From contig SVOS01000002.1 of NCBI GenBank assembly GCA_015066245.1, forward strand, positions 1 through 50,999: a stretch of 50,999 bases of DNA. Direction: 5' to 3'. Positions within the stretch are counted from its first letter, which is position 1. Every line of letters starts with the position of its first letter. Of this stretch, positions 8,686-17,067 are shown one piece after another. A program made the position numbers and the translations under genes. The notes beneath the pieces were generated by a model that did no database searches, was not told the DNA's origin, and worked only from the letters and a program-made list of their open reading frames with translations. This DNA is from Oscillospiraceae bacterium (GTDB taxonomy: Bacteria > Bacillota > Clostridia > Oscillospirales > Acutalibacteraceae).

Positions 8686-9437
8686 CCTTAATTAGAGATA
8701 TTGTTGATTTTTCAGAGAGCTTTGCTCCCTTTGACACTGCCGCAAGTTTTGATAACGTAGGACTTTTGGTAGGCAGTGAAAACACAGAGGTCAAGAAAGC
8801 TTTGCTGGCTTTGGATATTACAAAAGAGGTGGTGGATGAGGCGGTCGCTCTGGGTGCGGAGCTTATCATCAGCCATCATCCTGTAATTTTTAATCCTCTT
8901 AAAAATCTTGACGGCCAAAGTGTGCCTTATCTGCTGGCGAAAAATTCTCTTTCGGCACTTTGTCTTCATACAAATCTTGATATAGCAATCAACACAGGCG
9001 TCAACCTTTGTCTTGCAAATACTCTCGGCCTTGAGAATATTACATTTTACGAGGGTGAGTTTGTGGTTTCGGGAACCCTTAAGGAAGAAATGAGTGCTGA
9101 GGATTTTGCAAAGCTTGCCAAAGAAAAGCTCTCGGCAAAGGCGGTGTCCTGCACACTTAAGGACAAGAAAGTCAGAACTGTTTTTATGTGCTCGGGTGCA
9201 GGCGGCAGCGAGTTCATGAAGGCGGTTTCTCTCGGTGCGGATTGCTTCATTACAGGCGAGGCACATCACCATAATTATCTTGAGAGCATCCATGAGGGTG
9301 TGTCTCTTGTGGTGGCAGGTCATTTTGAAACCGAAGACGTTGTCATAAATCCCCTTAAAGAAAAGCTCAGTGCAGAGTTTGAGGATGTAGAATTTATTAA
9401 ATCCGAAGCTCTTTCTTCGCCTCTTTACTTTGTATGA
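8682..9437 (+). CDS. Nif3-like dinuclear-metal protein (YqfO)
   Basis: A 251-residue Nif3/YqfO protein. Metal-binding motifs are LIISHHPVIFNPL (about residues 64-76), the LCLHTNLDIA region and CFITGEAHHHNYLES near residue 193, then VVAGHFETE. The 251-residue length means the PII-like middle insert seen in Bacillus YqfO is absent, as in short Nif3 forms. The family forms hexameric rings with a two-metal centre; GTP cyclohydrolase IA type 2 annotation is frequent but poorly supported. ATGA overlap with trmK shows operon membership. A terminator follows. Confidence 0.92.
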   Translation: MTLIRDIVDFSESFAPFDTAASFDNVGLLVGSENTEVKKALLALDITKEVVDEAVALGAELIISHHPVIFNPLKNLDGQSVPYLLAKNSLSALCLHTNLDIAINTGVNLCLANTLGLENITFYEGEFVVSGTLKEEMSAEDFAKLAKEKLSAKAVSCTLKDKKVRTVFMCSGAGGSEFMKAVSLGADCFITGEAHHHNYLESIHEGVSLVVAGHFETEDVVINPLKEKLSAEFEDVEFIKSEALSSPLYFV

Positions 9438-9475
9438 TGAGTGCGGGTAATAGTTTATAGAAAGATTATCATTTA

Positions 9476-9507
9476 CAGTCTCCTTTTTTTGAGGGGACTG
9501 TTTTTTT
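9476..9507 (+). terminator. terminator of the DUF1858-trmK-nif3 operon
   Basis: CAGTCTCC pairs with GGGGACTG (one wobble), followed by a run of seven T. Confidence 0.8.
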
Positions 9508-9593
9508 GAATATTTTGACCAAAAAGTCTGTAAATGCCAAGGTTTTCGGCTTAACTTTGGCTTTTCTGACAAAAGCTTTTTGACTATAAACCC

Positions 9594-9622
9594 TTGATTT
9601 TTCGGGGGTTTGGTGGTATAAT
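9594..9622 (+). promoter_or_regulatory. promoter of the rimP-nusA-infB operon
   Basis: TTGATT (9594-9599), 17 bp, TATAAT (9617-9622); predicted start about 9629, 70 nt before rimP. Confidence 0.8.
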
Positions 9623-9649
9623 CTAATCAAGTTAATATCCTTAAGGTTA

Positions 9650-9686
9650 AGGAGTGGGTCTTGTGACCCGCTCCTAAGTTTTTTAT
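9650..9686 (+). promoter_or_regulatory. terminator-like leader hairpin upstream of rimP
   Basis: An 11-bp stem (GGAGTGGGTC with GACCCGCTCC, plus a closing A-T) with a TTGT loop is followed by AAGTTTTTT, the form of an intrinsic terminator, yet it lies between the promoter and rimP. In Bacillus subtilis the nusA operon leader carries a NusA-stimulated terminator that autoregulates the operon; this hairpin fits the same role. Confidence 0.65.
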
Positions 9687-9699
9687 CAGGAGGTTTTTT

Positions 9700-10182
9700 A
9701 TGGCTCAGAGCAAAGGTGCAAATATCGCAGAAAGCGTAAAAGCTATAGCCGAGCCTATCGCCGAAAGCTTCGGCGTAAGGATCTGGGATGTGCGTTTTCT
9801 AAAGGAAGGCGCCGAGTGGTATCTGCGTATTTTTATCGACAAAGATGGTGGCGTTGACATCAACGACTGCGAAAATGTGTCAAGAGGCGTTGACCCCTTG
9901 CTGGACGAAAAAGACTTCATAAGTCAGAACTACATTCTTGAAGTAAGCTCTCCCGGACTTGAGCGTGAGCTTGTCCGCGACGAACATTTTGAGGAATATG
10001 TAGGCAAAGATATCAAGGTAAGACTCATAAGGCCTATTGAGGGTCTGGGCAAGGAATTCTGCGGTGTTTTAAAGGCTTTTGCAGATGGCGAGCTTACAGT
10101 TGAGGATTACAGTGGCGAAAATCAGGTGACAGTAAGCAAAAAAGACACTGCCTGGGTTAAGGCAGACGACTTTGATATATAA
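9700..10182 (+). CDS. rimP: ribosome maturation factor RimP
   Basis: A 160-residue RimP (YlxS), which binds 30S precursors and helps assemble the S12/S19 region. The N-terminal alpha/beta domain contains FGVRIWDVRFLKEGAEWYLRIFIDKDGGV, DCENVSRGVDPLLD and YILEVSSPGLERELV, all diagnostic; a C-terminal SH3-like domain follows (about 90-155). It is the first gene of the translation operon, with AGGAGG 7 nt before the ATG. Family length and position before nusA are canonical. Confidence 0.96.
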   Translation: MAQSKGANIAESVKAIAEPIAESFGVRIWDVRFLKEGAEWYLRIFIDKDGGVDINDCENVSRGVDPLLDEKDFISQNYILEVSSPGLERELVRDEHFEEYVGKDIKVRLIRPIEGLGKEFCGVLKAFADGELTVEDYSGENQVTVSKKDTAWVKADDFDI

Positions 10183-10216
10183 TTTTGCAAATTAAGGAAA
10201 GGAATGGTTATAAAAA

Positions 10217-11308
10217 ATGAACAACAAGGAATTATTCGAGGCTTTAATGCTCCTTGAAAAGGAAAAAGGTATCCCCGTAGACTATATGATTGAGCAGATC
10301 AAGCGTGCAATCGTTGTTGCTTGCAAAAACCTCTACGGCAACGAGAATATCGACATCGCAATGGATGCCGAGAAAAACACCTTTAATGTTAAGATGATCA
10401 AGACAGTTGTTGAGGAAATCGAAGACGAGGCTAACGAGATCCTTCTGGAAGACGCAAAGCAGATTTCAAAGCGTGCAGCAGTAGGCAAAGAAATCGGTAT
10501 TCCTCTTGATCCCAAAAAGTTCGGCAGAATTGCAGTTTCTGCTTCCAAAAACGTAATCCACGGCGGTATCCGTGACGGTGAAAAGGGTCAGGTGCTCAGA
10601 GAGTTCCAGTCAAAGCTCAAGGAAATCGTTACTGCTACAGTTGAGAGAATCGATCCCAAAACAGGTAACGCAACCATCCGCTTCGGCAAGGCTGAGGCTG
10701 TGCTTCCCGTAAGCGAGCAGGTTGGCGAGGAAAACCTCAAGGAAGGCGATTCCGTTAAGATTTATGTTGTTGACGTAAAAGTTGGCGACAGAGGCCCCAA
10801 GGCTATTATTTCTCGTACACATCCCGACTTCGTAAGAAAAATGTTCGAAAAAGAAGTACCCGAGATTTTTGACGGTATTGTTGAGATCAAGTCCATCTCC
10901 CGTGAGGCAGGCTCCAGAACAAAGATGGCTGTTATTTCAAGCGACCCTGCAGTAGATGCAGTTGGTGCTTGTATCGGTAACCGCGGTGCTCGTGTTGGCA
11001 CAATCGTTGAGGAGCTTGGCGGCGAGAAGATTGACATTATCGTATATGACGAAGACCCCGCAAAGTTTATTGCGGCTGCTCTTGCTCCTGCAAGCGTTGT
11101 TTCTGTTGCTATTGCTGATGACGGCACAAAGAGCTGCAAGGTAACTGTTCCTGATTCTCAGCTTTCTCTTGCTATCGGCAACAAGGGTCAGAATGCCCGT
11201 CTTGCTGCAAAGCTTACAGGCTGGAAGATTGATATCCGTCCCGAAAGCGGCTTCTACGGTGAAGACGAGGACGAGGCTCCTGCTGCAGCAGAGGAAACAG
11301 AAGAATAA
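10217..11308 (+). CDS. nusA: transcription termination/antitermination factor NusA
   Basis: A 363-residue NusA that binds RNA polymerase and nascent RNA, promotes pausing and intrinsic termination. The N-terminal polymerase-binding domain (1-125, NNKELFEALMLLEKEKGIPVDYMIEQIKRAI) is followed by an S1 domain (about 135-200), KH1 (about 205-275, GACIGNRGARV) and KH2 (about 280-345, SLAIGNKGQNARLAAKLTGWKIDI). The C-terminus is a short acidic tail (EDEDEAPAAAEETEE) with no AR repeats, as expected for Firmicutes. It is likely to regulate its own operon through the leader hairpin before rimP. Confidence 0.97.
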   Translation: MNNKELFEALMLLEKEKGIPVDYMIEQIKRAIVVACKNLYGNENIDIAMDAEKNTFNVKMIKTVVEEIEDEANEILLEDAKQISKRAAVGKEIGIPLDPKKFGRIAVSASKNVIHGGIRDGEKGQVLREFQSKLKEIVTATVERIDPKTGNATIRFGKAEAVLPVSEQVGEENLKEGDSVKIYVVDVKVGDRGPKAIISRTHPDFVRKMFEKEVPEIFDGIVEIKSISREAGSRTKMAVISSDPAVDAVGACIGNRGARVGTIVEELGGEKIDIIVYDEDPAKFIAAALAPASVVSVAIADDGTKSCKVTVPDSQLSLAIGNKGQNARLAAKLTGWKIDIRPESGFYGEDEDEAPAAAEETEE

Positions 11309-11325
11309 TTTTTGGAGGGATACTT

Positions 11326-11628
11326 TTGAAGCAGAAAAAGATACCCCTTCGCAAATGCACAGGCTGTAATGAAATGAAACCCAAGCGTGAGCTTGTGAGA
11401 GTTGTTAGACTTCCCGACAAAGTTGACGAAAACGGTGAAGTTCTGGAAAAAGGCAACATCGAGCTTGACTTTACAGGCAAAAAGCCCGGCAGAGGCGCAT
11501 ATATCTGCAATTGTGAGGACTGTCTCAATAAAGCTATAAAAGGCAGACGCATTGAAAAAGCCTTCTCAAGTCAGATTCCCTCTGAGGTTTATGAAAAACT
11601 CAAAGAGGAGATGGCGAAAGGTGAATGA
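11326..11628 (+). CDS. ylxR: YlxR/RnpM RNA-binding protein
   Basis: A 100-residue YlxR (DUF448) protein. It has RKCTGCNEMKPKRELVRVVR at the N-terminus and the signature GRGAYICNCEDCLNKAIKGRRIEKAF. Bacillus YlxR (RnpM) binds the RNase P RNA and dampens its activity. The two cysteine pairs (CTGC and CNCEDC) may bind zinc. The start is TTG, 6-7 nt after GGAGGG. It lies 17 bp after nusA, and its end overlaps the start of ylxQ. Confidence 0.93.
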   Translation: MKQKKIPLRKCTGCNEMKPKRELVRVVRLPDKVDENGEVLEKGNIELDFTGKKPGRGAYICNCEDCLNKAIKGRRIEKAFSSQIPSEVYEKLKEEMAKGE

Positions 11629-11938
11629 CAGACTTCTTAATTTTCTTGGACTCTGCCGCAGAGCAGGCAAAATGAAAATCGGCTGCGACACGGTTATTGA
11701 GTCTGTTGAACTTAAAAATGCAAAGCTTGTGCTTTTAGCAAATGATATATCTGAAAACACCAAGAAAAAAGTTATCTCAGCCATTTCAGGCACTACTTAC
11801 GAGATTTTAGATTACTCTAAAGACGAGCTTAGTTTTGCACTTGGCAAAACCTGTGCAGTGCTCTCGGTAGAAGACGAGGGCTTTGCCAAAAAGCTTTCTG
11901 AGCTTATCAGTAATAAGGGAGGAACATTGAATGATTAA
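11621..11938 (+). CDS. ylxQ: L7Ae/YlxQ-family RNA-binding protein
   Basis: A 105-residue L7Ae-family protein that in the family binds kink-turn [31 protein letters not shown] and [16 protein letters not shown] are typical. The GTG at 11621 is chosen as start because the preceding AAAGAGGAG is well placed and the protein then begins MNDRLLNF like its homologues; an in-frame ATG 69 bp upstream would add unrelated residues and overlap ylxR much more. It overlaps ylxR by 8 bp and infB by 8 bp. Confidence 0.88.
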   Translation: MNDRLLNFLGLCRRAGKMKIGCDTVIESVELKNAKLVLLANDISENTKKKVISAISGTTYEILDYSKDELSFALGKTCAVLSVEDEGFAKKLSELISNKGGTLND

Positions 11939-14336
11939 ATACAAAATTCACGAGGTCGCAAAAGACCTGAATGTTTCAAGTAAAGAGGTTATCGAGGTTG
12001 TCAGCAAATACTGCGGTACAACCAAAAAATCAATGACAACTCTTGAAGAAAACGAGCTGGATATAGTTTTTGACTATTTTACCCAGAAAAATAGCATGGA
12101 GAACTTAAACGCTTACTTTGCAGTAAGAGACAAGGCTATTGAGGCTAAGGAAGAAGCAGAGGAGAAGCGTAAGGAGCAGGAGCGCGAGAAGAAGGCTCAG
12201 GCAAAGAAAGAGCTTGAGGCTACAATCAAGGGCGACAAGGCTCCCAAGACTGAGGAGAAAAAGCCTGCAGAAGCTATGGCAAAGCCTCAGGAGAAAAAGG
12301 TTAAGAACCCCAAGAACTATGACGATGTTGATACTACATCTGAGATTAAGTCAAAGCGTGCTCAGGGCAAAATCGTTAACACACGTACTGTTGATGTTAA
12401 TGTAGAGCGTTACAACGAAAAGTACGACAATCTTGCTTACGATAAGGTTAGATCAGACAGCAACATGTCCAAGGCAAAGCAGAAGATCAACCAGCGTTCT
12501 CAGCAGAAGGGTAAGCCCAAGAATTCCAGAAAAGAGACAGAGGCAGAGCGTCTCAAGAGAATCGCTCAGGAGCGTAAGGCTAAGCCCATTACTGTTAAGA
12601 TTCCTGAGGAAATCACAATCACAGAGCTTGCATTAAGACTCAAGGCAACTGCTGCCGAGGTTATCAAGAAGGCTTTTCTTATGGGTACAATGGTTACTCA
12701 GAATGATACAGTTGACTTCGACACAGCTTCTCTTATTGCTATGGAGTTCCACGCAAAGGTAGAGAAGGAAGTTGTTGTTACAATCGAGGAGAGAATCATT
12801 GACGATACAGTGGATGATGAGGAGAACCTCAAGGACCGTGCACCCGTAGTTGTTGTTATGGGTCATGTTGACCACGGTAAGACATCACTTCTTGACTATA
12901 TCCGCCACGCAAATGTTACTGCAGGTGAGGCAGGCGGTATTACTCAGCACATCGGTGCTTACAGAGTAAACGTAAATGATAGGGATATCACATTCCTCGA
13001 TACACCCGGTCACGAAGCTTTCACAACCATGAGAGCAAGAGGTGCTCAGGTTACAGATATTGCTATCCTTGTTGTTGCTGCTGATGACGGTATCATGCCC
13101 CAGACAATTGAGGCAATTAACCACGCAAAGGCAGCGGGCGTTTCTGTAATTGTTGCTATCAATAAGATGGATAAGATTGCCGCAAACCCCGACAGAGTTA
13201 TGCAGCAGCTTACAGAGCACGAGATTATCCCCGAGGCATGGGGCGGTGACACACCCTGTATGCCTATTTCTGCTAAGACAGGTATGGGTATTGATGACCT
13301 TCTTGAGATGGTAATTCTCGTTGCAGATATGAAAGAGCTTAAGGCTAACCCTGACCGTGCCGCAAAGGGTACTGTTATCGAAGCTCGTCTTGACAAGGGC
13401 AGAGGTCCTATTGCTACTATCCTTGTTCAGAACGGTACACTTCATCAGGGCGATATTGTTGTTGCAGGTACAGCTGTAGGCCGTGTCCGTGCAATGACAA
13501 ACGAGCACGGCGAGAAGGTTAAGGTTGCAGGTCCTTCTGTTCCTGTTGAGATTACAGGTCTTGCAGAGGTCCCCACAGGCGGTGACACCTTTGACGCAGT
13601 TAGTGATGAGCGTCTTGCTCGTGAGCTTGTTGAGCAGAGAAAAGAAGCTAAGAAGGAAGAGCTCTTTAAGTCTCAGACAAAGGTAAGCCTTGATAACCTC
13701 TTTGACCAGATGAAGCTTGGCGAGGTTAAGGAGCTTAAGATTGTTGTTAAGGCAGACGTTCAGGGCTCTGTAGAGGCAGTAAGACAGTCTCTTGAGAAGC
13801 TTTCCAATGACGAGGTTCGAGTTCACGTAATTCACCAGGGTGTTGGTGCTGTTAACGAAAGCGACGTTATGCTTGCAAACGCATCAAATGCAATTATCGT
13901 AGGCTTTAATGTTCGTCCCGACGCAGTAGCCGCAGTTAACGCAGAGCGTGACGGTGTAGATATGCGTATGTACACAATTATCTACGATTGTATCGAGGAG
14001 ATCGAGTCTGCTATGAAGGGTATGCTTGCTCCCAAGACAAGAGAGGTTATCCTTGGTACTGCTGAGTGCCGTAACGTTATCAAGATTAAGTCTGTGGGCA
14101 CTATTGCAGGTTGCTATGTTAAGAGCGGCAAGCTTGCAAGAAATGCAAAGATCAGAGTTGTAAGAGACGGTATCATCATTGCAGAGGACGCTGTTTCATC
14201 ACTCCAGAGATTCAAGGACGCAGTTAAAGAAGTTGCAGAAGGCTACGAGTGCGGTCTTGGTCTTGAGAGATTTAACGATATTAAAGAAGGCGACGTATTC
14301 GAGGCATTCATCATTGAGGAATACCGCGAGGACTAA
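11931..14336 (+). CDS. infB: translation initiation factor IF-2
   Basis: The 801-residue IF-2 GTPase places fMet-tRNA on the 30S subunit and promotes subunit joining. The N-terminal part opens [20 protein letters not shown] and is then a Lys/Glu/Ala-rich linker (about 60-215). IF2-N domain 2 is near 220-270. The G domain has GHVDHGKTS (G1, about residue 311), DTPGHE (G3) and NKMDK (G4); domains II-IV follow with [20 protein letters not shown] near the end. Length is typical of Clostridia. Codon use is strongly biased to GCT, GTT, AAG and GAG forms, fitting high expression. Confidence 0.98.
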   Translation: MIKYKIHEVAKDLNVSSKEVIEVVSKYCGTTKKSMTTLEENELDIVFDYFTQKNSMENLNAYFAVRDKAIEAKEEAEEKRKEQEREKKAQAKKELEATIKGDKAPKTEEKKPAEAMAKPQEKKVKNPKNYDDVDTTSEIKSKRAQGKIVNTRTVDVNVERYNEKYDNLAYDKVRSDSNMSKAKQKINQRSQQKGKPKNSRKETEAERLKRIAQERKAKPITVKIPEEITITELALRLKATAAEVIKKAFLMGTMVTQNDTVDFDTASLIAMEFHAKVEKEVVVTIEERIIDDTVDDEENLKDRAPVVVVMGHVDHGKTSLLDYIRHANVTAGEAGGITQHIGAYRVNVNDRDITFLDTPGHEAFTTMRARGAQVTDIAILVVAADDGIMPQTIEAINHAKAAGVSVIVAINKMDKIAANPDRVMQQLTEHEIIPEAWGGDTPCMPISAKTGMGIDDLLEMVILVADMKELKANPDRAAKGTVIEARLDKGRGPIATILVQNGTLHQGDIVVAGTAVGRVRAMTNEHGEKVKVAGPSVPVEITGLAEVPTGGDTFDAVSDERLARELVEQRKEAKKEELFKSQTKVSLDNLFDQMKLGEVKELKIVVKADVQGSVEAVRQSLEKLSNDEVRVHVIHQGVGAVNESDVMLANASNAIIVGFNVRPDAVAAVNAERDGVDMRMYTIIYDCIEEIESAMKGMLAPKTREVILGTAECRNVIKIKSVGTIAGCYVKSGKLARNAKIRVVRDGIIIAEDAVSSLQRFKDAVKEVAEGYECGLGLERFNDIKEGDVFEAFIIEEYRED

Positions 14337-14354
14337 GCCGGAGGTAAAATATTT

Positions 14355-14723
14355 ATGGCAAGTCATAAAATTTCAAGAACAACCGAAGATATCAAGCGTG
14401 AGCTTACCGCAATTCTCAGAGAGGTCAAAGACCCCAGAGTTGCAGGTTCCTTTGTATCCATTATCAGAGTTGAGGTCACCAATGACCTCAGCTACTGTAC
14501 GGTTTATATAAGTGCACTTGAGGGTATGGCAAAGGCTCTGGAAGCTGTTAAGGGCCTTAAATCCGCCGCAGGTTTTATCCGTCGCGAGTTAGGACTGAGG
14601 CTTTCTATCCGCCACGTGCCTACACTTATCTTCAAGGCTACAGATTCTATCGAGTACAGTGCTAATATTTCCAGAATTCTCAACAATCTCGATATTAAGA
14701 GAGAGGACGAGGAAAATGAATAA
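14355..14723 (+). CDS. rbfA: ribosome-binding factor A
   Basis: A 122-residue KH-like RbfA needed for 16S rRNA 5'-end maturation and cold adaptation. Signatures are RTTEDIKRELTAILREVKDPRVAG, VTNDLSYCTVYISAL and LRLSIRHVPTLIFKATDSIEYSANISRIL. ATG follows GGAGGTAAAATATTT and the stop overlaps the nrnA start by 8 bp. Confidence 0.96.
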   Translation: MASHKISRTTEDIKRELTAILREVKDPRVAGSFVSIIRVEVTNDLSYCTVYISALEGMAKALEAVKGLKSAAGFIRRELGLRLSIRHVPTLIFKATDSIEYSANISRILNNLDIKREDEENE

Positions 14724-15660
14724 TCTTAAGGCTATAGCCGATAAGCTTATGACAATGGATAATATCCATATCCTCACTCATCGCTATCCCGACGGCGATA
14801 CCTTAGGCTCTGCCTATGCTCTTTGCGGTGCTTTGCAGCAGCTTGGCAAAAATGCTAAGGTTATCACATCGGGTGAGCCTGCAAAAAAATACGCCTTTCT
14901 AAAAAAAGGCGTAAAGGAGCAGGACTTTAAGCGAGAGTATGTGGTCAGCGTAGATGTTGCCGCAACCTCGCTTTTGGGAGATAACGAGGAAGAATACAAG
15001 GATATTATTGATATCTGTATCGACCACCACGGCACAAATTCTATTGAGGCTAAGATGAAGTATGTGGATGCAACATCCGCTTCTGCTGCCGAGGTAGTGT
15101 TTGAGCTTATGGGTTTGATGACAGGCGTTATTTTGGACGAGCATATTGCATCCTGCATTTACACAGGACTTTCCACTGATACGGGCTGTTTCAGATACAC
15201 AAACACAACTCCCAAAACCCACCTTATCGCCGCCAAAACCATGGCGGCAGGTGCGCCTTGGGAAAAAATAAATGCCGAAATGTTCGAGATTATGTCCCCT
15301 GCAAGAATTGAGCTTCAGAAGCTTGTGTATAACACTCTGGAGCTTCACCTTGAGGGTAAGGTAGCACTTATTGTCGTTACCCTTGATATGCTGAAAAAAG
15401 CAGGAGTAGGGGACGACGAGGTAGAGGGTCTTGCATCTATTCCCAGACGTGTTGAGGGTGTGCTGATGGGTATTACCATCCGCGAAAAAGAGAACGGTAT
15501 TTTCAAAATTTCCGTTCGCACCAACGAGGGCGTTGACGCATCGGCTTATTGTGGCAAATTCGGCGGCGGCGGTCATGTGGCTGCTTCTGGTTGTACTGTG
15601 GAAGGCACTCTCCAGAGTGTAAAAGAGGCTCTCTTAAGCGAGGCAGAAAGAACATTATGA
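14716..15660 (+). CDS. nrnA: DHH-family oligoribonuclease / pAp phosphatase NrnA
   Basis: A 314-residue DHH/DHHA1 phosphoesterase. In Bacillus NrnA degrades very short RNAs and dephosphorylates 3'-phosphoadenosine 5'-phosphate. Motifs are HRYPDGDTLGSA (motif I), VSVDVAAT (II), CIDHHGTNS (III, DHH) and the DHHA1 glycine signature GGGGHVAASGC near residue 290. The ATG at 14716 is chosen because it yields the conserved MDNIHILTHRYPDGD start and overlaps rbfA; an earlier in-frame start would lie deep in rbfA. The rbfA-nrnA-truB order is typical of Clostridia. Confidence 0.94.
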   Translation: MNNLKAIADKLMTMDNIHILTHRYPDGDTLGSAYALCGALQQLGKNAKVITSGEPAKKYAFLKKGVKEQDFKREYVVSVDVAATSLLGDNEEEYKDIIDICIDHHGTNSIEAKMKYVDATSASAAEVVFELMGLMTGVILDEHIASCIYTGLSTDTGCFRYTNTTPKTHLIAAKTMAAGAPWEKINAEMFEIMSPARIELQKLVYNTLELHLEGKVALIVVTLDMLKKAGVGDDEVEGLASIPRRVEGVLMGITIREKENGIFKISVRTNEGVDASAYCGKFGGGGHVAASGCTVEGTLQSVKEALLSEAERTL

Positions 15661-16556
15661 ACGGTGTCCTTGTAATAAACAAACCAATGGACTTCACGTC
15701 CTTTGATGCAGTAGCCGTAACGCGAAAAATGTCAGGCCAGCGAAAGCTTGGCCACACAGGCACCCTTGACCCCAACGCAACGGGGGTTTTGCCTGTGCTT
15801 TTAGGTGTGGCTACAAAGGCTCAGGATATTCTGCCAAACCACGATAAAGAGTATGTGGCATCTCTTAAATTCGGCATAGAAACCGACACCCTCGATATCT
15901 GGGGCGAAGTAACAAAAGAGGAAAAAGCTCAGGTTTCTGAGGAAGCTTTTGATAAAATTCTCCAAAACTTCCGCGGTGATATTATGCAGGTGCCGCCTAT
16001 GTATTCTGCTTTGAAGCAGAACGGCAAAAGGCTCTACGATTTGGCTCGTCAAGGTATTGAGGTCAAGCGTGAAGCTCGCCCTGTGACTATCTACAGTCTT
16101 GAGAAGCTTTCCTTTGATACGGAAAACCAGTGTGCAACCATAAAGGTCGCTTGCTCAAAGGGTACTTACATCCGCTCCCTGATTGATGATATTGGCAAGG
16201 CTCTGGGTAGCTGTGCGGTAATGACCGCTCTTGAACGTACATCCGCCTGCGGTTTTTCCCTTGAAGATGCATTGACCATTGAGGAGATTAAGAATATGAA
16301 TCCCGCAGAGATTAAGTCAAAGCTTCTGCCTGTAGAAAGCCTTTTTGTAAGCTACAGAGAGGTTAACGTCTCCGAGGCTCAGAGTGTCCGCTTTAAAAAT
16401 GGCGGAGCTTTAGGACTTGAGCGACTGAGAAATCTCCCCAAAGATACCCAAGAGGGCGAAATCTTTCGAGTAAAATTCAGTGAAAGCTTCTTAGGTTTAG
16501 GTATCATAAAAGATAAAGAGCTTAAAATACACAAACTATTCCCGTCGCCAAATTAA
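15657..16556 (+). CDS. truB: tRNA pseudouridine55 synthase TruB
   Basis: A 299-residue TruB converting U55 to pseudouridine in the T loop of tRNAs. It has GVLVINKPMDFTSFDAV, catalytic GHTGTLDPNATGVLPV (Asp), YVASLKFGIETDTLDIWG and VACSKGTYIRSLIDDIG; a C-terminal PUA-like part follows. ATG at 15657 overlaps the nrnA stop as ATGA. In many Firmicutes ribF follows truB, but here a terminator ends the operon. Confidence 0.96.
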   Translation: MNGVLVINKPMDFTSFDAVAVTRKMSGQRKLGHTGTLDPNATGVLPVLLGVATKAQDILPNHDKEYVASLKFGIETDTLDIWGEVTKEEKAQVSEEAFDKILQNFRGDIMQVPPMYSALKQNGKRLYDLARQGIEVKREARPVTIYSLEKLSFDTENQCATIKVACSKGTYIRSLIDDIGKALGSCAVMTALERTSACGFSLEDALTIEEIKNMNPAEIKSKLLPVESLFVSYREVNVSEAQSVRFKNGGALGLERLRNLPKDTQEGEIFRVKFSESFLGLGIIKDKELKIHKLFPSPN

Positions 16557-16571
16557 CGACGGGAATTTTTG
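16538..16571 (+). terminator. terminator of the translation operon
   Basis: ATTCCCGTCG pairs with CGACGGGAAT; a T-run follows. The 5' arm lies inside the last codons of truB. Confidence 0.88.
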
Positions 16572-16612
16572 TTTTTATATGTACTTTTCTTTATATTGTA
16601 GGGGTGGATTGT

Positions 16613-16743
16613 GAATTTACGTTGCAAATTCAGTGATATATTGCTACGCAATGCGATATATTTACTGCGTAAATGCGATATACCGACTTCGTCGGCGCGA
16701 TATATTTGCTTTCGCAAATGCTTTGGTGGCACACTGCGTGTGC
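16613..16743. repeat. array of six small hairpins with 9-nt spacers
   Basis: Hairpins at 16613-16631, 16641-16651, 16661-16673, 16683-16695, 16705-16718 and 16729-16743 differ in stem sequence (for example TTGC-TAC-GCAA, TTTAC-TGC-GTAAA, CCGAC-TTC-GTCGG, GCACAC-TGC-GTGTGC). Most loops are 3 nt. The middle ones are separated by TGCGATATA, TGCGATATA and CGCGATATA; the first spacer is AGTGATATA. Stems vary and spacers stay the same, the reverse of a CRISPR pattern. Confidence 0.75.
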
Positions 16744-16765
16744 GATTATAATGAAGTTTAAAATA

Positions 16766-17002
16766 GAGATAGTAGGGACAGGCGTCCCCGACTTTCCGAA
16801 AGAAATTTCATATTGCAATCAGCTTTAATCAATGTTGGTGTAAAAAATTTATGAAACATCTACCGTAGGGGCGATTCACGAATCGCCCGTCACGTTTCAT
16901 TAATGTCCAGGTTTTCGGGCGAATCATGATTCGCCCCTACGATGAAGTTGTATTTAATATCAGACTTTTATTGTAGGGGAGGGTCCATCCCCTCCCGCAA
17001 AC
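16766..17002. repeat. cluster of GTAGGG-led palindromic units
   Basis: Units begin with GTAGGG/GTAGGGG and continue into a GC-rich palindrome: GGGACAGGCGTCCC near 16771, GGGCGATTCACGAATCGCCC at about 16868, GGGCGAATCATGATTCGCCC at about 16917 in inverted orientation (ending CCTAC), and GGGAGGG...CCCTCCC near 16978. The second and third units face each other and together form a larger inverted repeat of about 80 bp. Confidence 0.7.
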
Positions 17003-17018
17003 ATTTTCTCAATAATAA

Positions 17019-17048
17019 AAGGTGCTGAAGTTTAACCTTCAGCACCTT
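17019..17048. terminator. terminator of pnp
   Basis: A 12-bp perfect stem (AAGGTGCTGAAG/CTTCAGCACCTT) with a short loop lies just after the pnp stop on the minus strand, flanked by A/T-runs on both sides. Confidence 0.85.
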
Positions 17049-17067
17049 AATTTTATCTGTTATTTAA

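Larger units (their letters stand above)
16557..17067. other. 511-bp gene-free block made of palindromic repeats
   Basis: Between truB and pnp, which converge, there is no plausible gene. The block holds the truB terminator, a hairpin array with constant spacers, several GTAGGG-led palindromes and the pnp terminator. Almost every stretch can fold on itself. Confidence 0.8.

Noticed and set aside
8712..9572. 286-residue open frame on minus opposite nif3
   Set aside because: Covers the nif3 gene and the terminator, no ribosome site, basic low-quality composition.
12885..13835. 316-residue open frame on minus inside infB
   Set aside because: It lies wholly opposite the highly conserved G domain of infB, is rich in Asn/Cys/Leu and has no ribosome site; a shadow of strong codon bias.
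16613..16743. CRISPR array
   Set aside because: Repeated elements are the 9-nt separators and the variable parts are palindromes of 11-19 nt; no cas genes and no 28-36-nt direct repeats.
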